From Hydrogenophaga flava NBRC 102514 (GTDB lineage Bacteria; Pseudomonadota; Gammaproteobacteria; Burkholderiales; Burkholderiaceae_C): DNA of 50,375 bases. The stretch is from assembly GCF_001571145.1 (NCBI RefSeq), contig NZ_BCTF01000034.1, forward strand, positions 1 through 50,375, read 5' to 3'. Below the pieces are notes generated by a model. That model was not told where the DNA came from, ran no database searches, and saw only the letters and a list, made by a program, of their open reading frames with translations. The translations under genes were made by a program, and so were the position numbers. Of this stretch, positions 19,901 through 28,500 are shown piece after piece. Positions within the stretch are counted from its first letter, which is position 1. Each line of letters opens with the position of its first letter.

Positions 19901-21548
19901 CGAAGAACTGGTGCACGCAGGTCTGGCGCTCGTAGTCGCAGCGGGTGTCGTTCCAGCCATAGAGCACCTGTTCGCGCTCGGCCTCGCTCATGACGGGAAG
20001 CCGGCCCAGCCGGGTGTCCTGGGCGCTGGCGTCGGCCAGAGCGTCCAGCACGCGCTGCAGGCGCTGGCACAGGGTGTTCGCGGTCTCGGCGCTCAGGCGC
20101 GTTTCGTCGTACCAAAGGGCGAGGCAGCCGTGTGCGGCGACCTGGATCGTGAGGGCCGTGCCGTCGATGCCGGCCGTGGCGACACCTGTGGCCAGACCGA
20201 CCTGGGGCACGGTGAGGGACTTGATCGCCGGGTCGCGGGCCACCAGGTCGAGCGCGAAGGCGGGTGTCTTGCGGGCTGCCGCCAAGGCGTCCGTGCACTG
20301 GGCCGAGAACGCCGAGAACGGTGTGTCCCCTGCGGCGTCGAGGCGCAGCGGCACCCAGGTCGAGAGGAAGCCAGGGGCCTGCGTGATGTTCGCGTCCTGG
20401 TAGGCTAGGTCGAAGCGGTTCTTGCCGCTGACGCGTGCGACCCAGGCCGCCGCGGCGGCCAGCAGGCGGTCGCCGCCAAGGCTGGCGGGCGCGTTCAGCG
20501 GCAACGAGCGCCAGAGGCTGGGTGCGGTCGATGCGGACACCAGCGGCAGATCGACTCCTTCGGGCGCCTGCAGGCACTTGCGCCAGGCGGCTTCACCGGC
20601 GACGACGCGTGCCATGGCATCGGTGAGGGCCGTCGTGCTGGCGGCGTCGGGCAGCGGCAGGCGATCGCCCGCCTGTGCCACGGTTGTCGGGCACACGGCG
20701 AAGCCCTGGGTGTCGCGCAGGCCGGCCAGGCGCACCGGGACCGAACCCGTGCCCACCACCAGTCCGCCCATGGTGGCTTCGAGCACCTCGCCCGGAGCCG
20801 CTGCAGCGCTGGCCTCGACCGCCGCCGTGGCCACCAGCAGCACCCGGTCGCCGACCACCAGCTTGGGGCAACTGATCGGGTTCCAGTAGCTGCCGTGGTC
20901 CAGCGCCGCCACCAGGGCCACCACATCCTCGGCAGGCCGGGACAGGTCGATGCGGGCCGCTGCGGCGGGCCGGTCCAGGCGCGCGTGGTAGGAGCGCTGG
21001 CTCAGGTCCTGGGGGCGGCGCTGGGGACCGGCACCGTGCAGATCTGCCAGCAGTTCGGAGAAGCTTTCGATGGCTGCTTCGTAGCAGCGGGTGTTCAGCG
21101 TGAGCGCCGTTTCGTTGGGCGCCATGTCGAACAGGCGCTGCTTGACGATGTCGCCCTCGTCGATGCCGCCTTCGATCATGTGCCAGGTCACACCGTGCTG
21201 ACGCTCCCGCGCCAGGATGGCCCAGACCGGTGCGTTCAGGCCGGCGTGGCGGGGCAGGGGACCATCGTGGAAGTTGATGGCGCCACGCGTCGCCTTGGCC
21301 AGCACCGGCTGGGGAATGACCGACAGGTTGGCGATGCTGAAGAACCAGTCGAACTGCAGGTCGGCCAGGCGCTCGGCGAGTCCTTCGCCAGGCGCCTCCA
21401 CACGCAGCCTGTGGTTCGCCGCCCACGAGCGGATATCGGGGTTGCGGGTGATCACCGCGCCGATGCGGTCACCCGCGCGCATAAGTTGTTCGGCACATTC
21501 GATCAGCAGGGACTCATTGCCCATCACCACACAGGAAAAACTGCTCAT
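16914..21548 (-). CDS. NRPS with formyltransferase, half C domain, A domain with inserted luciferase-like monooxygenase, and PCP
   Basis: A 1544-residue synthetase. Residues 1-310 are a methionyl-tRNA-formyltransferase-like domain with NFHDGPLPRHAG and GGIDEGDI supplying the Asn-His-Asp triad. Residues 330-525 look like the C-terminal lobe of a condensation domain, ending LPVMSEAEREQVLYGWNDTR; the HHxxxDG lobe is missing. The adenylation domain starts near 545 (YTSGSTGRPKG near 691) and is interrupted at about 778-1125 by a luciferase-like flavin monooxygenase (starts KMDFSIYYWGND; contains WTPERHFHAFGG and ASGWHPDDFVLRPEN) between the A3 and A5 motifs. It resumes at VTHLQCTPSMARMI and is followed by a carrier (LGGHSLLAV near 1466). 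The pocket reads D-I-L-Q-M-G-M-I-W-K, glycine-like. There is no thioesterase. Gly-activating A domains with embedded monooxygenases are known from myxothiazol/melithiazol-type pathways. Confidence 0.92.
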   Translation of the reverse strand: MSSFSCVVMGNESLLIECAEQLMRAGDRIGAVITRNPDIRSWAANHRLRVEAPGEGLAERLADLQFDWFFSIANLSVIPQPVLAKATRGAINFHDGPLPRHAGLNAPVWAILARERQHGVTWHMIEGGIDEGDIVKQRLFDMAPNETALTLNTRCYEAAIESFSELLADLHGAGPQRRPQDLSQRSYHARLDRPAAAARIDLSRPAEDVVALVAALDHGSYWNPISCPKLVVGDRVLLVATAAVEASAAAAPGEVLEATMGGLVVGTGSVPVRLAGLRDTQGFAVCPTTVAQAGDRLPLPDAASTTALTDAMARVVAGEAAWRKCLQAPEGVDLPLVSASTAPSLWRSLPLNAPASLGGDRLLAAAAAWVARVSGKNRFDLAYQDANITQAPGFLSTWVPLRLDAAGDTPFSAFSAQCTDALAAARKTPAFALDLVARDPAIKSLTVPQVGLATGVATAGIDGTALTIQVAAHGCLALWYDETRLSAETANTLCQRLQRVLDALADASAQDTRLGRLPVMSEAEREQVLYGWNDTRCDYERQTCVHQFFEQQVLRTPDATAVVFEGEALSYAQLNRRANQVAHRLIAMGVLPGTLVGLYTPRSLDLLVGALAIQKAGGGYVPLDPAYPPDRIALYIEDSGAPVIVAQSTLVDSLPAHQAQVLVIDQDPAIASQPDTDPASGVSVADIAYMIYTSGSTGRPKGVMVEHRNVANFFRGMDDRIRHDPPGVWLAVTSLSFDISVLELFYTLARGFKLVLSSDENRALVSSGRIASGQKMDFSIYYWGNDDGAGPKKYELLLEGAKFADTHGFCAVWTPERHFHAFGGPYPNPSVTGAAVAAVTKNIGVRAGSCVVPLHHPARIAEEWAVIDNLTNGRAALAVASGWHPDDFVLRPENTPPANRQALFDATEQIRRLWRGEAVDFPTKDGGTFPVKTQPRPVSKELPIWVTTAGNPETWRDTGRVGANVLTHLLGQTIDEVAEKIGLYHQALREAGHDPAKFTVTLMLHTYVARDREQARETARGPMKDYLRSAAGLIKQYAWAFPAFKKPKGVTNPAEIDIRSLDAEELEGILEFAFQRYFEDSGLFGTVEDCLDRVEQLKRIGVHEIACLIDYGIPSEKVMEGLYPLAEVLRRSNEGAGPAPDDFSIAAQIVRHGVTHLQCTPSMARMIAMNDEARLALGKVQHLMIGGEALPGSLVAELSQLGAATIENMYGPTETTIWSSTETAGPGESIVNIGRPIANTQMYVLDEHQEPVPVGVPGELYIGGDGVTRGYWQRPDLTAERFPADPFVRPECAAPGGARMYRTGDLARWRADGRIDFLGRADFQVKIRGYRIELGEIEAVLESSDGVQQAVVVAREDQPGDVRLVAYLRADTGVSTEQLHDWAATRLPEHMVPAHFVVVDEFPLTPNRKVDRKALPAPSQTTQRERTEAFVAPENEVEQKIAAIWSRILGVPQIGSKDSFFALGGHSLLAVQAHREIKQALNTPRLSITDIFRFPTLSALAQHLDDKPRDTAETAAESTERAQMRADAMSRRRAMRSGSKLPQD

Positions 21549-21580
21549 GGGGGACTCCGGGATTGGTCAGTTCGGAAAGA

Positions 21581-22573
21581 TCAGGAGGAAGCCGCTTCGG
21601 GGCGGCCAACCAGCCGCCGGTGCCATGCGCAGCGCAGGGCGTGCGACACCAGGTCACCAAGGAAGCGCTCGGGCTGGTCAGAGCGCTTCTTCTGAAAAAG
21701 TCGGCGGACTCTGAGGATCAGGGCACCCGCCACATGGGCCAGCGTGGCCAGGGCCGCGTAGAACACGCCATGGTTCTTGGTGAAGTACCACAGCCGCGAA
21801 TCGAACCAGAACGGGGGGATGCGCTTCCAGGACTTCATGCCGGTGGACACCGAGCCGATGTGCATCACGCGGCTTTCCGGGAGGTAGACGGACCGCCACC
21901 CGGACCGGTGCGCCCGCAGGCTCAGGTCGGTCTCTTCGAAGTACAGGAAGAAGCGCTCGTCGAACCCGCCGGTCTCCTCAAAGACGCGGTGGCGCACCAT
22001 GAGGCTGGCCCCTGCCAGCCAGTCCACCACCTGCACCTCATCGGACTCTGGCAGGGCCACGATGTAGCGGCGCAGCAGGCGCGAGATAGGGCCGGTGGCC
22101 GCCGCGTGCTCGAACTCGCTGAACACGGTCGGAAAGCGGAACGCCGTCTGGTGGAAAGCGCCGTCTTCGCCGTACAGGCGGCTGCCGGCAAAGCCCACAT
22201 GGGGATGGGCGTCCAGATACTCCGCGAGCACACGGATGGCGCCGGGCTCGGGAAAAGCGTCGGAGTTCAGGATGTAGACGTAGTCGGGCGACGAGCCGTC
22301 GGGCAGGCCCTGGCGGACTCCGAAGTTGTTGCCTGCGCCGTAGCCGCCATTGCGACCGGACTGCACCACCCGCACGCGGTTCCAGCCGCGCTCCCGGACC
22401 GCCTGCGTGAGCTTCTCGAACGATCCGTCGCCCGAATCGTTGTCCACCACGGTGATGCCACCTTCCAGACCATCCATCTCGCGCAACGCGGCCTCCACCG
22501 ACCGCAGCGTGAGCTCGGGCGTGCGGTAGTTGAGCACGATCGTCAGCACGCGGGTCTTGGTGGCCTGGCTCAT
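21581..22573 (-). CDS. Family 2 glycosyltransferase, WbbL-like (rhamnosyltransferase type)
   Basis: A 330-residue GT-A enzyme starting with the typical TIVLNYRTPELTLRSVEA. ITVVDNDSGDGS, GGYGAGNNFGV and the metal-binding YILNSDAF follow. WLAGASLMVRHRVFEETGG and ERFFLYFEETDLSLRA are the acceptor and catalytic blocks common in WbbL-type rhamnosyl- and related transferases. A basic, hydrophobic C-terminus suggests membrane association. The gene overlaps the polyketide synthase stop by four bases and is followed 32 bases later by the formyltransferase/NRPS gene. It is thus locked inside the assembly-line operon, and could glycosylate its product or the EPS. Confidence 0.9.
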   Translation of the reverse strand: MSQATKTRVLTIVLNYRTPELTLRSVEAALREMDGLEGGITVVDNDSGDGSFEKLTQAVRERGWNRVRVVQSGRNGGYGAGNNFGVRQGLPDGSSPDYVYILNSDAFPEPGAIRVLAEYLDAHPHVGFAGSRLYGEDGAFHQTAFRFPTVFSEFEHAAATGPISRLLRRYIVALPESDEVQVVDWLAGASLMVRHRVFEETGGFDERFFLYFEETDLSLRAHRSGWRSVYLPESRVMHIGSVSTGMKSWKRIPPFWFDSRLWYFTKNHGVFYAALATLAHVAGALILRVRRLFQKKRSDQPERFLGDLVSHALRCAWHRRLVGRPEAASS

Positions 22574-25500
22574 GAGCGGGCCTCGGGTTGTCGGGTGGCC
22601 TCGATGCAGTCCCGCATCAGGCCCGCCAGCACGCGCACATTGGGTTCCAGCACCATGGAGTCGTGATCGCCGGGCACCTCCAGCACGCGCAGCGACGGCA
22701 GATAGCGGGTCCAGTCGTTGTCGGCGGAGACATATTCGCGTTCGGCCGAGACCCAGCGCCCACCTGTCACCTTCCAGCGCAGGTCAAGGGGCGGGCGGAA
22801 AAGCACGGCGTTGCCGTTCCAGACCTGCAGACGGTAACGCGGCAGGGCGCCCAGGAACGCGGCCTGGATGGCCTCGTTGTTCAGCTGGTTCGCGCGGGGC
22901 TGGATCGGTGCCGTATTCCGGTTGCGCAGGCGCTTGAGTTCCCAGTCCAGGCGCCCGCGCGCCCAGGTCCAGAGGTAGCCCAAGCCCTTCTTGCGCAGCT
23001 CCGCCAGCTTGATGATGGACTTGTCCACGCGGTTGATCTGGGGCCTGACCGGCAGCGGTGTGTCCAGCAGCACGAGCAGACGGACCTGCTCGCCAGCCGC
23101 TTCCAGCTGGCGGGCGATCTCGTAGGCGGTGATGCCACCGCCCGAGAAGCCGCCCAGAAGGTAGGGGCCACGTGGCTGCACCTGGCGCATCTCGGCGATG
23201 TAGTCTGCCGCCGCCGCTTCAAAGGTCTCGTGCGGTGCCTGGTCGCCATAGAGACCCCGCGCCTGCAGGCCGTAGAAGGGCCGTTCGGTGCCGAGCAGGC
23301 GCGCCAGGTGCCGCAGGTTCAGCACGTTGCCGAACATGCCAGCCACCAGGAAGAACGGTGTCTGTTCGCCGCCTTCGCCGTCGTGCATCGGCACCAGGTG
23401 GACAAAGCGGCGCCGGGCGGGCGTGGCCGCGCTGGCTTCGCCGGCGGGGGCGTCCGATGCACCACCGGCGTCGCCGATGCGCTCGCGGATCAGTGCGGCG
23501 CACAGGGCGATGGTGGGAGCCTCGAACAGCACGGAAATCGGGAACTCGACCCGGTACGCCTTCTTGATCATGGCGAACAGGCGCACCGCGATCAGCGAAT
23601 GCCCGCCCAGATCGAAGAAGCTGTCCTGCACGCCCACCTGATCGACGCCCAGCAGCTCTTCCCAGAAACCGACCAGCGTGCGTTCCACATCGTTGCTCGG
23701 CGCCACGTAGTCGCTGTCAAGGTCGGGGCGCTGGAATTTCTGGCCGGACGCCACATCGGCCTGCGCTACCTCGCTGGCCTTGCGCACCAGCGCGTCCAGG
23801 CTCATGGACGAGACGATGACCTGCGGCAGGCCCGTGGCCAGCGCGCGGCCAAAGGCATCGGCACCTTCGTGCGGCAGGATGCCTTGCGACATCGCGTGCT
23901 GGAGTTGCTCTTCCGCGGGAGACAGCCGGGTCTGGGCGTTGTCTCCGGCACTCTTCTCGAACACCACTTCGCGCGCATCAAGCCGGCTGTTCGAGGCGGA
24001 GAAGCCGCCTTCCTGCAGCCGCTTGATGGAGAAGCCGCGCACCTCGACGCAGACCTCGCCCTGGGCGTCGCACAGCGTCACATCGAACACGGCAAAGGGC
24101 GCGTCGGCGTGGTTGGCCTGGGCATTGCGCGCCCAGCTCCAGACGGTGCCGGGCATGGGGCGGTGCACCTTGACCGACTGGTACGACACCGGCACCCAGA
24201 GGTGGTCGGCCCGGTACCCGTCGATCAGGTGCATGGCCCAGCCGGTGGCCAGGTCGAGCAGGGCGGGGTGCAGCAGGTAGCCGGCGCTGAGATCGTCCTC
24301 AAACGCAGGCGGCAACTGCAGCAGCGCGATGCCTTCGTTGTCACCATAGGCCGAGGAGCGCAGCACGCGCCAGCGCGGCCCGAAGTTCAGGTGTTCTTCT
24401 TGGGGTGACCTCAGACCATCCGCGGCTTCGTCCCGCTGGCGGGCGCAGCGGGCCTGCAGTGCAGCCGTGTCCACCCGCGCGGCGGCCGGCAGCGCGCCCG
24501 GCACCAGCGTGGCCTGCGCATTGAGCTGGAAGCCCTTGCGCCCTTCGTACTGCACATCGCTGCGCACTTCCAGGGCATAGCCCTCGTCGCTGCGCGCCAG
24601 CTTGACGCGCACCTCGCGCGTCTGGTCGTCGTTGACTTCCAGCGGGCGGAAAAAATACAGGTCTTTGATGGTGAACGGGCCGGTCTCGCCATTGCCTCGG
24701 AGCGCTTGGGCCGCCAGCTCCAGGTAACCCGTTCCGGGCAGCAGGGCCTGGCCTGCCTTGGTGCGGTGGCCATCCAGGATCCAGCGGTTGCTGGTCTGCC
24801 AGCTCGCGGTGAACAGCCGGTGCCCGGCTGCGTCGAAAGTCGCCTCGTCCAGCAAGGGACTGCCGGCGGGATGTCGCGGGGGCGGCGCGGCGTCGCCCAG
24901 GCGGCTGGCCATGGCCTTCGCGGCCATGCCCACTTCGTTCCAGATGCCCCAGTCGATGGCCAGCACCTTGGTGCGCTGCCCGGCGCGTCTGGCGGCGTAG
25001 GCATTGAGGTACTCGTTGGCCGCCACGTAGTCGACCTGCCCAGCGGGTGCCGTCACCGTGCTGGTCGACGAGAACAGCACCAGCCAGTCGATGCTGCCGT
25101 CCGGGAACAGGTCGTGCAGGATCTGCACCCCGTGCACCTTGGGTGCGAACACCTCTTCCACACCGCCCGAGGTCTTGGTCAACAGCGGGCCGTCGTCCAC
25201 GACGCCCGCAGCATGGATCACCACCTCGATGCGGCCGAAGCGCTGCCGCGCCTGTTCGGCGGCATCGCGCATGTCCTTGACGTTGCAGACATCTGCCGCC
25301 ACGACCATCACTTCCGCGCCCAGGCCCTGCAGACGGCGCACGGCCGTGATGCGCTGGACCACCGGGTCCAGGGGGTCGTTGTTGCGCAGGCAGGCGTCCC
25401 AGGTGTCGGTCGGCGGCAGGGGCTGGCGCGCGAGCAGCACCAGGCGCGCCTGCTTCTCGCGCGCCAGTCGCTCGGCCAGCGTCAGTGCAATACCACCCAG

Positions 25501-28500
25501 GCCACCGGTGAGCAGGCAGACACAGCCCTTGGGGAGTCCGGCCAGCTCTTCGGACGGCGGAAGGGGCAGGGGGACGTGCGTCAGCTCAAAGCGCTTGTCT
25601 GACCGGATCGCCGCCACGCAGTTGTCAGGGGCAGCAAAGAGCTCCTCCAGCACGCGATCGGTCAGGGACGCCCAGTCCTGGGCATTGGGTTTGGCGCGCC
25701 AGCCCTTGTCGACAGTGGGCAGCACCAGGTCCAGCACCGAGCAGGTCAGACCCGGCAATTCCCGCGGGGCGACCTTGGCCGGTCCCATCAGGGTCGACTT
25801 CTCCGGGTAGCGCAGTGTTTCGTTGCGCACGCGCACGGCGTCGGAGCTCAGCACGGTCAGGTGCTGGGGGCGCGGCAGGTTTTCTTCTGCAATCGCCTGG
25901 ACCAGGAACAGCAGGCTGAAGAAGCCCTGTTCGATGTTGCGGTGGAAAAAACTGCTGCCGGGCCGGAAGCGCTCTTCCTGGGTGACCAGCCAGGCGTGCA
26001 CGATGTGCTGGGGCGTGTTGCCCGAGGCCACCAGGTCGCGCAGCAGTTCGTCGTAGCCCTCGCGGCCGCGTTCCGGCGCCAGCAGGTACTCGGTGTCATT
26101 CAGCCGTGCAAAGAGGTCACCAGCTCGAACTACCGTGACGCGGTGGGAGGCGTCTCGCAAGCGGGCCACGAGCCGGTCGGCAAGGCCTGCTTCATCAGCG
26201 AACACCAGCCAGTTTTGAGGAGACGTTTGGCCCAGGTCCAGGGTCACGTCGATGTCGACATTGGCCTGCCGCGGGCGCCAGCGGGGCTGGTAGCCCCATG
26301 CACCGACGTCGTCGGTGCGCAGCAGTTGCGGCGCCTCTTCCGCTGCGGTCCGGGCCTTGCCGGGCTCGATGAAGTAGGGCTTGCGCTGAAAGGCGTAGGT
26401 GGGCAGTGGTACCCGCAGCCGGCGGGCTTCGCCCCAGATGGGCTCCCAGTCCACCCGGACCCCGTTGGCCCACAGACGGCCCAGAGTGCCCAGGAACCAC
26501 ACGTCGTCGGGCACCGCGTGCTCCGCATGGCGCAGCGAGTTGATCACTTGGGAGGAGGGGACCCCGTTGGCCTGGGCCAGCGAGCCCAGTGCCTTGCCGG
26601 GGCCGACCTCCAGGTACACCCGTTGACTGCTCTTCTTCAGCGTGGCGAGACAGTCGGCGAACTGCACCGTGTTGCGCAGGTGCCGAACCCAGTACAGCGG
26701 ATCGGTCGCGTCGGCCGCACTCAGCGGCTGCCCGTCGCGGTTGGAGATGATGGGAATCTTGGGCGGGTTGAGACGGATGCTTCGCAGATAGGCCTCGAAA
26801 CGGCCCAGGATCGGCTCCAGCATGCGCGAGTGCGCAGCAATGTCGATCTGTATGCGCTGCGGCTCCACCTCGCGCGCGCGCAGCCGGGCTTCCAGCTCGT
26901 CCAGCGCGGCCTGCGGGCCCGAGACCACGCACAGTTCCGGCGCGTTCACGCTGGCCATGTCCAGCTCCGGCCCCAGCAGGCCGCGCACCTCGTCCGCAGC
27001 CAGCGGGACGCTGAGCATCCCTCCCGGCGGCACCGTGTCGAAGAGCCGGCCGCGCAGAAGCACCAGGCCGATGCAGTCCTCGAACGACATCACACCCGCC
27101 AGACACGCCGCCGTGTTCTCGCCCATGCTGTGCCCGACCATGGCCGCCGGTTTGACACCCCAGGACATCCAGAGCTGCGCCAGCGCGTACTCGACGATCA
27201 TGATCAGCGGCAGCTGCACCGAGGGCTGCTTGAGCTTCTCAACCGCTGCCGCGTGGTTCTCGGCGTCGGGCAGCCAGAGGGCCCGCACGTCGTAGTCCAG
27301 CTGCCGCTGCAGGATCTCCAGTCCGCGGTCCATCCAGTCCTGGAAGACAGGTTCGGTTGCATACAGCTCTCGAGCCATGCCGGCGTACTGCGCGCCGCCG
27401 CCCGGGAACATGAACACGACCTCCGGATCGTCTTCCAGATGGGTGTGGGTGAATACCCGCCGGGCGTCGCTGCCTTCCAGCAGGGCGGCCGCTTCTTCAT
27501 GGCTCTCGGCCACGAGCACACGCCGGTGCTCGAATGCGCGCCGACCTTCCTTCAGCGTGAACGCCACGTCAGCGAGGGCCTGCTCCGGGTGGGCCCTGAG
27601 GTGGGCCGCCAGTGCCTTGGCGTTGGCATCCAGCGCGGCCCGCGTCCGGCCCGACACGACCAGCAACTGGAAGGGCCAGTCCGACGGGGGAGAGGGCTCG
27701 CGCGCAGGCGCTTCCTCCACAACCGCGTGGGCATTTGTACCGCCCACGCCCAGCGAGTTCACCCCGGCGCGGCGTGGACCTTTGTGCGAGTGCCAAGGAC
27801 TCAGCGCATGGTTGACCTGGAACGGGCTGGACTCGAAGTCGATGGAGGGATTGGGCTTCTCATAGCCCAGGCTCGGCGGGATCTCCCGGTTTTTGAGTGC
27901 CAGCGCGACCTTGATCAGGCTCGCGACCCCGGCCGCCGTGTCGGTGTGGCCGATGTTGGTCTTGACCGAACCGATGCGGCAGAAGCCGCTGTCCTGCGTC
28001 GTCTCCCGGAACGCCTGGGTCAGGGCGGCCACTTCGATGGGGTCGCCCAGGTAGGTGCCGGTGCCGTGGCATTCGATGTAGTCGATGGTGTCGGCGCTGA
28101 TGCCGGCCACGGCCTGCGCTTCAGCGATCGCCTTGGCCTGGCCGTCCACGCTCGGCGCCAGGTAACCGGCTTTGGCCGCGCCGTCGTTGTTGATGGCCGT
28201 TCCCTTGACGACGGCCCAGATGTGATCCCCATCCTTGAGTGCATCGGCCAGGCGGCGCAACACCACCACGCCGGCACCCGAGCCGAACACGGTGCCCTGG
28301 GCACGGTGGTCGAAAGCGTGACAGTGCCCGTCGGGCGAGAGGATTTCGCCCTCTTGAAAGATGTAGCCGCGAGCGTGGGGAAGTTCGATGGTGACCCCGC
28401 CTGCCAGGGCCATATCGCACTCCCCCAGCAACAGGGACTGGCAGGCATGGTGCACCGCCACCAGCGAGGTCGAGCAGGCAGTCTGTATGTTGACGCTGGG

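Noticed and set aside
16638..20408. Open frame of over 1200 codons on the plus strand
   Set aside because: Antisense to the formyltransferase NRPS and phosphopantetheinyl transferase, whose motifs are unambiguous; no recognisable domain in the antisense product.
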